37,798 nt of DNA from an uncultured Verrucomicrobiales bacterium (GTDB lineage: Bacteria; Verrucomicrobiota; Verrucomicrobiia; Verrucomicrobiales; Akkermansiaceae): the NCBI GenBank assembly GCA_937916135.1, contig CALFTQ010000071.1:1-37798 (forward strand), in the 5' to 3' direction. Below, in pieces: positions 15,924 through 23,534 of this stretch. The translations under genes were made by a program, and so were the position numbers. Each line of letters starts with the position of its first letter. Positions within the stretch are counted from its first letter, which is position 1. Below the pieces are notes generated by a model. That model made no database searches. It had not been told where the DNA came from and worked only from the letters and a program-made list of their open reading frames with translations.

Positions 15924-16205
15924 TTAACAGGCTGCCGCTGCTTCTTCCTTGGAAAGGATATGCACGACTACCTTGGTGCCGGCTTTTTCACCGGCCGCTT
16001 TGGCCAGTGAGCGGATGGCCGACGCCGTCATGCCGTTGCGGCCGATGACACGGGCCACGTCTTCCTGCTCCAGCACCAGGCGGAAACGCACCATATTTCC
16101 CGCAGGGGTGGAGGCCACGCGTAACTCCGCATTCTCCGGGTGGCGGATGAGGGGAGAAACTGCTGCAAGCAGATATTTGCCTACTGATTCGGTGAGCTGG
16201 TGCAT
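15924..16205 (-). CDS. khpA: KH-domain RNA-binding protein (KhpA type)
   Basis: Small RNA-binding protein of 93 residues with one KH domain. The GXXG-bearing motif is VIGRNGMTASAIRSLA. The length and single KH fold match the KhpA/YlqC family, proteins that bind many RNAs and often pair with KhpB. Two in-frame ATGs exist, at 16211 and 16205. The predicted transcript start is about 16208, between them, so I chose the second (MHQLTESVGKYLL); the first would add only Met-Arg. It is followed after 13 bases by priA. Confidence 0.85.
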   Translation of the reverse strand: MHQLTESVGKYLLAAVSPLIRHPENAELRVASTPAGNMVRFRLVLEQEDVARVIGRNGMTASAIRSLAKAAGEKAGTKVVVHILSKEEAAAAC

Positions 16206-16214
16206 ACGCATGCT

Positions 16215-16243
16215 AATTTACAGAATGTGTTTCGAGGTGTCAA
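16215..16243 (-). promoter_or_regulatory. Predicted khpA-priA promoter
   Basis: Minus-strand consensus TTGACA (16238-16243), 17-base spacer and TAAATT (16215-16220) predict a start near 16208. This is downstream of the first khpA ATG and three bases before the second, implying an almost leaderless mRNA. Confidence 0.55.
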
Positions 16244-16247
16244 GTTT

Positions 16248-16955
16248 CTATCGCGTTGTAGATGCTGGATAGTATGCACCAGTCTTGCGTGAACCCCGGT
16301 ATTCTATCTGTCCGCCATCCTTTAAACTCTGTAAGTGGCGGTCGAGCATGCGGGACGAGAGCTCAGGCAGTGCGGCCATGATATCTTGCCGTTTGCTGCC
16401 TGGGTGGCGGCGCAGGTAAGCCAGGAGCTGCTCTGCAGGTGTGGTGCGCCGGGGGGCTCGGGGGCGTTCGGGGCGCTGCGTTTTTAATGCCGCGAGAATC
16501 GAACGGAGCGAGAGTGTGATGAGTTCTGTTGCATCGGGCGCTGCCAGCGCCTGGCTGTATTCCTGTGGGGTGATATGTGCCTCCAGCTTCGAAAAGCAGG
16601 GGTGGAAGTCTGCCAGCATTTGGCGGTGCAGCTGCTCGGCCAGGCGCTCATTGCCGGAAGTGAAGGGCTGGATGCCCAGTAATTCATAATGCAGCACTGC
16701 GCTGCGAATCAGCGGGTGGCTCCGGGTGTGCTGTACCCAGTCGAGCAGGGCATGCAGCAGAACCGGAACCCAGTGTGGGCGCGGTCCGCTTGCGCGTAAG
16801 CACCCGCTGCCGCCCAGAACGGCATGCTCGGTGCAGAGGGTATCCGTAGACAATAGCCGCGTTCCCGGTGAGTTTTGGTGCCCGGGAAGCCGGGTACCTA
16901 TTTCGACAAGTAGTCCCAGGGCTTCATCCGTGACGGTGAATTGCGGTGCGTACAT
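16248..16955 (-). CDS. Degenerate Fic-like protein with winged helix
   Basis: A 235-residue protein whose layout matches Fic proteins with a C-terminal winged helix. The N-terminal FTVTDEALGLLVEIGTRL resembles the opening helix of such proteins. HPLIRSAVLHYELLGIQPF aligns with the helix before the Fic motif. At that motif the sequence is QPFTSGNERLAE (from Q96) instead of HPFx(D/E)GNGRxxR, so the catalytic His is Gln, the acidic residue is Ser, the second Gly is Glu and the last Arg is Glu. Residues about 175-232 (RQDIMAALPELSSRMLDRHLQS...GAYYP) look like a winged helix. It is predicted to lack AMP transfer and may act as a DNA-binding or regulatory protein. It has its own promoter. Confidence 0.65.
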   Translation of the reverse strand: MYAPQFTVTDEALGLLVEIGTRLPGHQNSPGTRLLSTDTLCTEHAVLGGSGCLRASGPRPHWVPVLLHALLDWVQHTRSHPLIRSAVLHYELLGIQPFTSGNERLAEQLHRQMLADFHPCFSKLEAHITPQEYSQALAAPDATELITLSLRSILAALKTQRPERPRAPRRTTPAEQLLAYLRRHPGSKRQDIMAALPELSSRMLDRHLQSLKDGGQIEYRGSRKTGAYYPASTTR

Positions 16956-16961
16956 AATGGC

Positions 16962-16989
16962 AATATATATCTAATCTCTCATTTGTCAA
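16962..16989 (-). promoter_or_regulatory. Predicted leaderless promoter of the Fic-like gene
   Basis: Minus-strand consensus TTGACA (16984-16989), 16-base spacer and TATATT (16962-16967). The predicted transcript start coincides with the A of the ATG at 16955. Confidence 0.65.
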
Positions 16990-17014
16990 TAGTTGAATGC
17001 GCGTTTATGGCGAA

Positions 17015-17038
17015 ATAAATGGCAAGATAAATGACAAG
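17015..17038. repeat. Two tandem 12-bp units upstream of the Fic-like gene
   Basis: ATAAATGGCAAG followed directly by ATAAATGACAAG (one difference), then a partial third unit starting ATAAAAG. It lies between the fabH terminator and the Fic-like promoter. Read on the plus strand it would encode I-N-(G/D)-K repeats, but no convincing gene contains it. Confidence 0.7.
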
Positions 17039-17061
17039 ATAAAAGATGCGCAGTGGCAAGT

Positions 17062-17094
17062 AAAAGCCCCTGCCCGGAACTTCCGGACAGGGGG
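17062..17094 (-). terminator. Probable fabH terminator
   Basis: Minus-strand hairpin in which CCCCTG...CCGGAA (17067-17079) pairs with TTCCGG...CAGGGG (17081-17094), one mismatch. It is followed on the transcript by CTTTTA, a short U stretch. It lies about 25 bases after the fabH stop. Confidence 0.65.
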
Positions 17095-17119
17095 GGCGAA
17101 GATACGCTCAGGAGTGGAA

Positions 17120-18136
17120 TCAGAGCCGGATGGCGGCAGAGCTCCAGGTGAGGCCAGCACCGAAGGTGACCAGAAGCACAATGTCGCCCTTCTTGGCCCG
17201 GCCGGATTTCACGGCTTCATCCAGCGCAATGGCAACGGCTGCGCCTGAGGTGTTGCCGTATTTGTGTACGTTGACGAATACACGCTCGGTGGGGATACCC
17301 AGACGTTGAGCCACGGCGTTGATGATGCGGAGATTGGCCTGGTGAGGAATCACCATATCCACATCCTCAGGCTTGATGCCTGTGCGGTTGATAAGGGATA
17401 ATGCGCTATCCTTCATATGAGACACTGCATAGCGGAATACCTCATTGCCACGCATGGCGAGGGTGTAGAGTTTCTCCTGGATGTTCTCCTCAGTGGTGGG
17501 AATGGCAGAACCGCCGCCGGGAACCATGAGCAGGTCTGTGAGGGTGCCGTCGGAACCGATATCGGATGCCAGCACGGCGCTGTCTCCCTCCACCCCGGTA
17601 CCTGTGCGGAGAATGGCGGCTCCGGCGCCATCTCCGAACAGCACACAGGTGGAGCGATCTTCCCAGTTCACAATGTGGCTGAGCTTTTCAGACGCGATGA
17701 TAAGGGCTGTTCCGGCCTGGCCGCAGCCTATGTACTGCACGGCGGTCTTGAGCGCGAATAAGAAGCCGGAGCAGGCTGCGGATATATCGAAGGCGGCGGC
17801 ATTGACCGCTCCTATGTTCGCCTGCACATAGCAGGCGGTAGAGGGCGTAAAGGTGTCCGGCGTGACGGTAGCCACGATGATGAGGTCAATATCTTCCGGG
17901 GAGACTCCGGCTGCCTCCATGGCTCTTCTGGCGGCCTGGGTTGCCATGTCGCTGGTCTTTTCTCCTGGTGCGGCAATGCGGCGCTCCTCGATACCGGTGC
18001 GCGTGACAATCCACTCGTTCGATGTATCCACCATCTTTTCCAGGTCTTCATTGGTCAGACGGCGTTCAGGAACATACGACCCCGTGCCAACCAGGGCTAC
18101 GGGCAAACGCTTAAAGGGCTTTGTAAGGTCGTTCAT
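17120..18136 (-). CDS. fabH: 3-oxoacyl-ACP synthase III
   Basis: Condensing enzyme that starts type II fatty acid synthesis by joining acetyl-CoA (or a branched primer) to malonyl-ACP. The catalytic triad is readable: C122 in AACSGFLFAL, H265 in PHQANLR and N295 in GNTSGAA. The 338-residue length is normal for KAS III. The usual neighbours plsX and rpmF are not present. The gene ends in a terminator, and a recombinase gene lies 103 bases upstream on the same strand. Primer specificity cannot be read from sequence. Confidence 0.93.
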   Translation of the reverse strand: MNDLTKPFKRLPVALVGTGSYVPERRLTNEDLEKMVDTSNEWIVTRTGIEERRIAAPGEKTSDMATQAARRAMEAAGVSPEDIDLIIVATVTPDTFTPSTACYVQANIGAVNAAAFDISAACSGFLFALKTAVQYIGCGQAGTALIIASEKLSHIVNWEDRSTCVLFGDGAGAAILRTGTGVEGDSAVLASDIGSDGTLTDLLMVPGGGSAIPTTEENIQEKLYTLAMRGNEVFRYAVSHMKDSALSLINRTGIKPEDVDMVIPHQANLRIINAVAQRLGIPTERVFVNVHKYGNTSGAAVAIALDEAVKSGRAKKGDIVLLVTFGAGLTWSSAAIRL

Positions 18137-18239
18137 AACAACACTGCATTCGTGTTTCGATGCTTCATACTAACATGCAATCGGCAAAATGGCTAGTTTT
18201 TTTTACCTCAATGCCGCAAATTTAGAGTTGGCTCTACCA

Positions 18240-19262
18240 TCATATCCAATGACCTGGGGTGAAGAAGTACTGCGCGGAGTTTTTTGTCAGGTGCCTGAGG
18301 TTCAGGTAGCGGGTCTGAAGAAGGGCTGCATTTCTGTGCCCCATTTCTTCCTGGAGAAGTGGAAGATTGTGAAAATGTTTCAGGTGCATGCTGGCAAAGG
18401 TGTGCCGCAGAGCATCGTTCTGCCAGGAGGAGAAGCCGGCGCAGCTGCGTAACTCTTTCCAGAGTCTGTTCCAGTTAGAGGGTGCGATCAGGCTGGAGGG
18501 GGCGTGTTGCTCCTGCAACAGGGAGAGGGCTCCGCTCCTGAGGGGTACTGCTCGTGCTCCGCCGGTTTTGCTGTTGGCCGGTTCGATGTAGACCACCTTT
18601 TCGGATTTATCGATATCTGCCCAGCGCAGGCGGCGCACTTCTGCCGGACGAATGCCGCACCAGAGCATGAGTCGCAATGGGGCAGACATCGGCATCAGCC
18701 TTTTCTCGGTCTGGCACACGCCTATGAGCTTTCGAATTGATGCGATTGTCAGTATATCAATGCGTTGCTCGGTAACAGGAGGCCGCAGAATGGCTTTTGC
18801 CGGGTTGTGCTCGCACCATTGCTGGCGAAAAGCGCAGCCAAATATGCTGTGCAGGATGGATTGGGCTTTCCTGTAGCTGTGTACGCTGTGTCCGAACTGG
18901 GTGCTGAGCATTTGTCTGCACTCTTCAATGCTGATGTCACATATGGGCATTTCAGCGAAGTCTGGTGAGAGGTTCATCCGCCTGATATATGAGCGGAGGT
19001 CAGCCACGGTGCTGGGGCGCCTGTGTGCTCTTGCCGTGAGGCTGAACTCGGCAGCTTCTCGAAAGGAGACGGTGTGTTGTGTTTGTTGCAATGCTTTGTC
19101 GAATGCTCTGAGCAGCTGCCGGAGTTGATGAGAAATACTCTCGTATGCCTGATTTTGCAAGGTATTTGAAAATTCCGGAGTGAAGGAAATGTGGAAGAGC
19201 ACCGAATCTGCCTTAGCCAGCATCGGTGCTCCGTCTGTTAATTGAGCGGTTGTGGTGTTCAT
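18240..19262 (-). CDS. Solitary tyrosine recombinase
   Basis: Site-specific DNA recombinase of 340 residues from the ATG at 19262. An N-terminal SAM-like core-binding region (about 60-160) precedes the catalytic domain. The readable active-site set is R205 (GIRPAEVRRLRW), K232 (SKTGGARAVPL), R286 and H309 (EEMGHR), with nucleophile Y319 (TRYLNL). The usual HxxR box is D283-A-L-R286, so Asp replaces the first His; related verrucomicrobial or planctomycete integrases, as I recall them, often have NALRH here. No phage genes, tRNA or clear attachment sites adjoin it, so it is either a relic or serves a distant site. Longer in-frame extension upstream lacks an ATG and crosses the predicted promoter. 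Confidence 0.85.
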   Translation of the reverse strand: MNTTTAQLTDGAPMLAKADSVLFHISFTPEFSNTLQNQAYESISHQLRQLLRAFDKALQQTQHTVSFREAAEFSLTARAHRRPSTVADLRSYIRRMNLSPDFAEMPICDISIEECRQMLSTQFGHSVHSYRKAQSILHSIFGCAFRQQWCEHNPAKAILRPPVTEQRIDILTIASIRKLIGVCQTEKRLMPMSAPLRLMLWCGIRPAEVRRLRWADIDKSEKVVYIEPANSKTGGARAVPLRSGALSLLQEQHAPSSLIAPSNWNRLWKELRSCAGFSSWQNDALRHTFASMHLKHFHNLPLLQEEMGHRNAALLQTRYLNLRHLTKNSAQYFFTPGHWI

Positions 19263-19271
19263 CTGCTCTAA

Positions 19272-19298
19272 TTTATATGAAATCAGGGTTGATGTCAC
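19272..19298 (-). promoter_or_regulatory. Possible recombinase promoter
   Basis: Minus-strand TATAAA (19272-19277), with GTGACA (19293-19298) at a short 15-base spacing. The predicted start near 19265 leaves three bases before the ATG at 19262. Confidence 0.35.
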
Positions 19299-19333
19299 AC
19301 CGCAATAGCCTTTCCTGTGGGGGCTGGTTACTA

Positions 19334-21502
19334 TCAGCGCTTGCGGTAGAGTCGCCAGGAGCCGTCCTGCGCGATGAGTTCCCATGCATCCGGATGGGTG
19401 ATGAGGTCATACTGCGAGCGGTGCACAGCCAGGTACTCGCCATGCCGAATGCGCTCAACCTCTTTGGTCAGGAGTTCTGCGCGACCTGCTGAGTAGAATT
19501 GCGCGGAATAGGGCACTTTGTCGTCTGCATAGTAGAGCGGGGCGTGACCATCCCAGTGGCTGAGGAGCTTTTTCTGACAACGGTACTGGATATGGTCGAA
19601 GCCATTGCCGAGACCGAAGAGAGAGAGGATGATGAGCACGGGTACCACCGCAAAGAGGAATTGGCGGTAATCGCGGCCTTCCCGGTCATGCAGGTTCCAG
19701 AGCTGGCGAATCAGCAGAATGCAGAAGGCCGGCACCGCAGGGAGAATGTAGGCCGGCAGAATGTTGCGAGCCATGGTGAAGAAGAGCGGCGTGCTGAGCG
19801 CCCAGCACCACAGGAAGGCATTTTCCGGTTTGCTGATGGCACTGCAGCAGTTCCGACGGATAAGGAAAGGAACGAGCAGCACCCAGGGCAGGAACATCTC
19901 CACTGCATACAGCCAGATGGTACCGATGGCGCGGGAATGCCCCTTGCCGTACAAATCGCCCTCCCAGCCTTTGACCAGGAAACGCTCGATGTGTTCGCCG
20001 ATAATGAAGTAGCGCAGGAAACCGGGAGTGGCCAGTTCTGCGGCAATATACCACGGCAGGGTGAGCAGCAGCATGAGGAGTGTGCCGCTTATCCAGGGAA
20101 TGCGCTTCCAGAGATTCAGCCACTGTTTCTGCCACAGTACCCAGCCGAAAATCGGCAGCCCGCACACCACCAGGGCCAGCGGTCCCTTGCTGAGCAACCC
20201 GATGACCAGCCCGAGGAAGAAAAGATAGCCCCACAGGCGGCTGGGCGATTCATCCGTCATGGCGCGGTAGAAGCAAATCATGGACAAGGTGGTGCCGACG
20301 GCGAGGAAGGCATCCGTCATGACCGCACCGGCAGAAACAAAGCCCATGGCCGAGGAGAAAAGCACGATGATTGTAGCCACTGCTTTTTCTGCTTTCCTGC
20401 CTTGGAACGGCCAGAGCAGAAAGCAGAGCCCGATGCCCAGAGTGGCCAGGTAGGGGGCGAGACGAGCACCAAATTCATTGATGCCGCAGAGCACCATGGT
20501 GCCGGCGCTTCCCCAGAATGACAGCGGGGGTTTGCCCCAGAAGGGAACCCCGTACTCAAACTGCGGTTGCAGCCAGTTGCCCGTTTCCACCATTTTGCGG
20601 GCCATTTCACCGTAACGTGCTTCCGTGGTGTCCATGAGGGGGTATATACCCAGGCTGAGGAGACGGGTGAGCAGAACGCACACGAGCAGCACCAGAAGCA
20701 CGGGGAGCAGGTTTTCTCTTACCCGAGGAAGTCGAAGATAACGATTGAGGGTCGGGAAATTCTGGCGCAACAGCATGCAAATGGTAAAAGCGAAGATGAA
20801 TACTGCGCCCAGATAGATGCAAGGGAGGGCGTATATCTGCGCAATGTCCGGCACTGCAGTCAGATCATATATCCACTTGAAGATGTGGAAGAGGCCATCA
20901 TCATACAGTGCCGGCGTATCGGCAATCTCATCAACGGCCATGGCCTGGTAGACCATCAGGAACGCGACTCCGACTGTGATGGAAGGTGCTGCCAGCCGGA
21001 TAATATAGTGCGGAACCGGAGCTTGCGGCATCAGACGTTTCCCAAGGAAATAGATTGTCACAATCAATTCCACAAGCAGAATGGCGGTCCAGCATTCGCA
21101 ATAGGGCAAGTCCAGCATTTCCTGCCACGTTGCACCCGGTGCCATGATAAAATCTCTCGTCAACAGGTGGAATGAATCGCCGGAAACGATTTCCACCAGT
21201 TCTTCAAGCCAGTTAATCAAGCAGAACAGAGAAAAGAGCACCAGAGTGGCCCGTTTATCCCAACACCCACCATGAAAATCTCGCGGCAACACTGCGAGGT
21301 ACAGCAGGTAAGGCAGCAGCGTGAATAACAGACAGGCTGTGTTCTCGTTGATGAACGCCAGGATTGCTTCCTGAAAATCTCCATCTGCCGGCTGGCTTGC
21401 TCCGGTGGATAGAAGAATGATAAGCTCAATCAGTTCGAAGAATATATATACCCCAATGAATGGGGCCAGACGTTGCCAGTAATAGCGTAGGGCTTCTGTC
21501 AT
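19334..21502 (-). CDS. GT39-like membrane glycosyltransferase with extra N-terminal membrane domain
   Basis: Polytopic inner-membrane protein of 722 residues. From about residue 265 it resembles ArnT/PMT-type (GT39) transferases that move a sugar from a polyprenyl-phosphate carrier. The first periplasmic loop has MDTTEARYGEMARKM (D291 and E294, the expected acidic pair) and GKPPLSFWGSA (about 323-333). About 260 extra residues with roughly six membrane spans precede it; I do not recognise that part. The C-terminal soluble stretch ends in a short periplasmic-type domain (LLSHWDGHAPLYYADD). The acceptor may be lipid A or another envelope glycan, consistent with lpxD-skp just upstream, but this is inference. 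A leaderless-type promoter precedes the ATG. Confidence 0.8.
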   Translation of the reverse strand: MTEALRYYWQRLAPFIGVYIFFELIELIILLSTGASQPADGDFQEAILAFINENTACLLFTLLPYLLYLAVLPRDFHGGCWDKRATLVLFSLFCLINWLEELVEIVSGDSFHLLTRDFIMAPGATWQEMLDLPYCECWTAILLVELIVTIYFLGKRLMPQAPVPHYIIRLAAPSITVGVAFLMVYQAMAVDEIADTPALYDDGLFHIFKWIYDLTAVPDIAQIYALPCIYLGAVFIFAFTICMLLRQNFPTLNRYLRLPRVRENLLPVLLVLLVCVLLTRLLSLGIYPLMDTTEARYGEMARKMVETGNWLQPQFEYGVPFWGKPPLSFWGSAGTMVLCGINEFGARLAPYLATLGIGLCFLLWPFQGRKAEKAVATIIVLFSSAMGFVSAGAVMTDAFLAVGTTLSMICFYRAMTDESPSRLWGYLFFLGLVIGLLSKGPLALVVCGLPIFGWVLWQKQWLNLWKRIPWISGTLLMLLLTLPWYIAAELATPGFLRYFIIGEHIERFLVKGWEGDLYGKGHSRAIGTIWLYAVEMFLPWVLLVPFLIRRNCCSAISKPENAFLWCWALSTPLFFTMARNILPAYILPAVPAFCILLIRQLWNLHDREGRDYRQFLFAVVPVLIILSLFGLGNGFDHIQYRCQKKLLSHWDGHAPLYYADDKVPYSAQFYSAGRAELLTKEVERIRHGEYLAVHRSQYDLITHPDAWELIAQDGSWRLYRKR

Positions 21503-21508
21503 GCCGCA

Positions 21509-21537
21509 AGTATATCACTACCGTATTGGCAGGACAA
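21509..21537 (-). promoter_or_regulatory. Predicted leaderless promoter of the GT39-like gene
   Basis: Minus-strand TTGTCC (21532-21537), 17-base spacer and TATACT (21509-21514). The predicted transcript start is 21502, the first base of the ATG. Confidence 0.6.
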
Positions 21538-21567
21538 GAAATTTATAACATGATTAAGAGTGAAAAC

Positions 21568-21602
21568 AAAAAAAATCCCCCGGCGGGTCTGGCGCCGGGG
21601 GA
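21568..21602 (-). terminator. Rho-independent terminator of skp-lpxD
   Basis: Minus-strand hairpin with a perfect 9-bp stem (21577-21585 with 21593-21601), extended by one T-A pair, followed by eight U residues. It lies 23 bases after the lpxD stop. Confidence 0.92.
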
Positions 21603-21624
21603 GAATAAAGGGCGGGTTGTGCCG

Positions 21625-22698
21625 TCAGGCTTGCTCGGCAACGGCCTGGTTGATCAGCTCCTGGATTTCCTCTGCTTTTGCTTTGAGGGCCCTGAGCTCT
21701 TTAAACGCCTCGGGAAGCTTGCGTATGGCTGCAAACTGGCGAGCGGCTTCTCCATAGGGCACAGCCGGTGCACCCCAGTAGGTCTTGGCTTCATCCAGCG
21801 AGTTCATGACGCCGGAGCGGGCTGCCACTACCACCTTATCGGCGATCTTGATATGGCCGGTGATGCCGCACTGGGCTGCAATGGTCACGTAGTTGCCGAT
21901 GTGGGTACTGCCGGCAATGCCGCTCTGGGCGCACATGACGCAATGCTTACCCATGGTCACGTTGTGACCAATCTGAATCTGGTTATCCAGTTTTGTTCCT
22001 TCGCCGATGACCGTGCGACCGAAACGCGCGCGGTCGATGGTGGTGTTGGCGCCGATGTCTACATAATCACCGATTTCGACGATGCCCACCTGGTCAATGG
22101 TGTCGTAGCGGCCGGTTTCCTTGTTGAGCAGGAAGCCGAAGCCATCGCCACCAATGACGGCGCCAGGCTGGATGACGACATTTCTGCCCAGGATGCACCG
22201 CTCACGGATGACCACCTTGGGGTAAAGTTTGCAATTTTCTCCCATCTTCACGGCTTTGCAGATAACACAGCCGGGGCCGATGTCGGAGCCATCGCCGATT
22301 TCTGCATCGGCCTCAACCACAGCGCAGGGGCCGACTCGCACCTTGGTGGGATCCAGCCTGGCTGCCGGGTCTACATAGGCCGTCGGGTGAATGCCGGGGG
22401 TGAAATCTGTGCTGGCCTTCATGAAATGCGCTACCAGCGCGTTGAATGCCAGGGAGGGGTTCTCGACTTCGATGAAGGCGACGCCTTCCGGATATTGGGG
22501 AAGTGCGGGGGGAACCAGCACGACCCCTGCCTTGGTTGACAGAAAATCATTGAAATATTTTTCATTGCCAAGGAAGGCAATTTCACCGGGGGTTGCGCTA
22601 TCTAACGTAGCGACTCCGGAGATGGTAATCTCCGGAGCCGGTTCATTGATAAGTTTGCCGCCGGTGAGCTCGAGAACTTCGGAGAGAGTGAGGTTCAT
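21625..22698 (-). CDS. lpxD: UDP-3-O-acylglucosamine N-acyltransferase
   Basis: Cytoplasmic acyltransferase of lipid A synthesis that adds a hydroxyacyl chain from ACP to the 2-amino group of UDP-3-O-acylglucosamine. The 357-residue product has the N-terminal uridine-binding domain, then a left-handed beta helix of hexapeptide repeats. The catalytic His lies in QIQIGHNVTMG. The C terminus is a helical coiled-coil segment (LRALKAKAEEIQELINQ). I chose the ATG at 22698 (MNLTLSEVLELTGGKL), which matches the family start. It follows skp by 28 bases, the same skp-lpxD order seen in many Gram-negatives, and shows the organism makes lipid A. Confidence 0.94.
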   Translation of the reverse strand: MNLTLSEVLELTGGKLINEPAPEITISGVATLDSATPGEIAFLGNEKYFNDFLSTKAGVVLVPPALPQYPEGVAFIEVENPSLAFNALVAHFMKASTDFTPGIHPTAYVDPAARLDPTKVRVGPCAVVEADAEIGDGSDIGPGCVICKAVKMGENCKLYPKVVIRERCILGRNVVIQPGAVIGGDGFGFLLNKETGRYDTIDQVGIVEIGDYVDIGANTTIDRARFGRTVIGEGTKLDNQIQIGHNVTMGKHCVMCAQSGIAGSTHIGNYVTIAAQCGITGHIKIADKVVVAARSGVMNSLDEAKTYWGAPAVPYGEAARQFAAIRKLPEAFKELRALKAKAEEIQELINQAVAEQA

Positions 22699-22726
22699 GG
22701 TTAAGCTCGCGGATAAGGGGTGAGTG

Positions 22727-23371
22727 TTACTTGGCAGCCGGTACGGGGGTGCCGTAGAGGCGCTTAAGCTCTGCATCGGGGTCAAAGCCCTGGGGAGCGC
22801 CGGCGTTGAGCTGCTTGAGAACCTCCGGGGTGAGGTCGATGTCCTTCTTCATGTAGGGGAACACGCGCGTGCCGATGCCAATCTGGGGCTGGGGAGAAAT
22901 GGCGCCGGAGTCCAGCACGAGGTCGGAGCCGCTCTGGTCAGCCACGGTGTTGATGGCAGCCTGAACTTCCTCCACCAGGAGACGCATTTCGCTGTTGCGG
23001 AGCTCGCGGAATGCAACTTCGCGGCGCTGCACAAAGTCCTTCAGTTCCTGTTCTGCGGCTTTGAGCTCGTTGGCCTTCACCTGGTACTGGGAGCGAAGTT
23101 CTGCAACGGCTGACTCAGAAAGGCTGGGGTCATTCTTGGCCAGAATCTTCTTCAGATCCTCCTGCAGGCCACGCAGTTTGTCCTCACGTGTCTTGATGTC
23201 AGCTTTAATTTCTGCCAGCTGCTTCTGAAGGGTTGTCTCTGTGTCGAAGCGCTTGTAGAATTTGGTGTAGAGCTCCTGAACGTTGACGGAAGCTATCTTG
23301 ATTTCGGCCTGAGCGGTGGCGGTGAGTGCGCACAGCGTCACGAGAGCGGTTGTGATGATGGGGAACTTCAT
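22727..23371 (-). CDS. skp: OmpH/Skp family periplasmic chaperone
   Basis: Periplasmic holdase chaperone predicted to guide outer-membrane proteins to the BAM machinery. The 214-residue product has a signal peptide (cleaved after TATAQA, about residue 22), a beta strand with IKIASVNVQELYTKF typical of the family, and a long charged coiled coil (about 45-145) forming the tentacles. The last 60 or so residues extend beyond E. coli Skp (161 residues) and include a Pro-rich tail. It is the first gene of a skp-lpxD operon with a clear promoter. Confidence 0.88.
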   Translation of the reverse strand: MKFPIITTALVTLCALTATAQAEIKIASVNVQELYTKFYKRFDTETTLQKQLAEIKADIKTREDKLRGLQEDLKKILAKNDPSLSESAVAELRSQYQVKANELKAAEQELKDFVQRREVAFRELRNSEMRLLVEEVQAAINTVADQSGSDLVLDSGAISPQPQIGIGTRVFPYMKKDIDLTPEVLKQLNAGAPQGFDPDAELKRLYGTPVPAAK

Positions 23372-23396
23372 AATATGTGAGGCTTTGGATGTTCTA

Positions 23397-23424
23397 ATTG
23401 TATACGCTGTTCAAATTAAGTCAA
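23397..23424 (-). promoter_or_regulatory. Predicted skp-lpxD promoter
   Basis: Minus-strand TTGACT (23419-23424), 16-base spacer and TACAAT (23397-23402), each 5 of 6 to consensus. The start near 23390 gives a leader of about 19 bases. Confidence 0.6.
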
Positions 23425-23534
23425 GAATTCCTTGCGTCACTTTTTGGCATAAGCGCGAACCGGTTTGGAAACTGTTTTGAAAAGTTATTCTAACAACTTG
23501 AAAATGAGTGTTTCCGGTATTAGAGTGCGGATGT

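Noticed and set aside
18226..18239. Small hairpin TAGAG-TTGG-CTCTA after the recombinase gene as a terminator
   Set aside because: Only 5 bp of stem and no real U tract follow on the minus strand.
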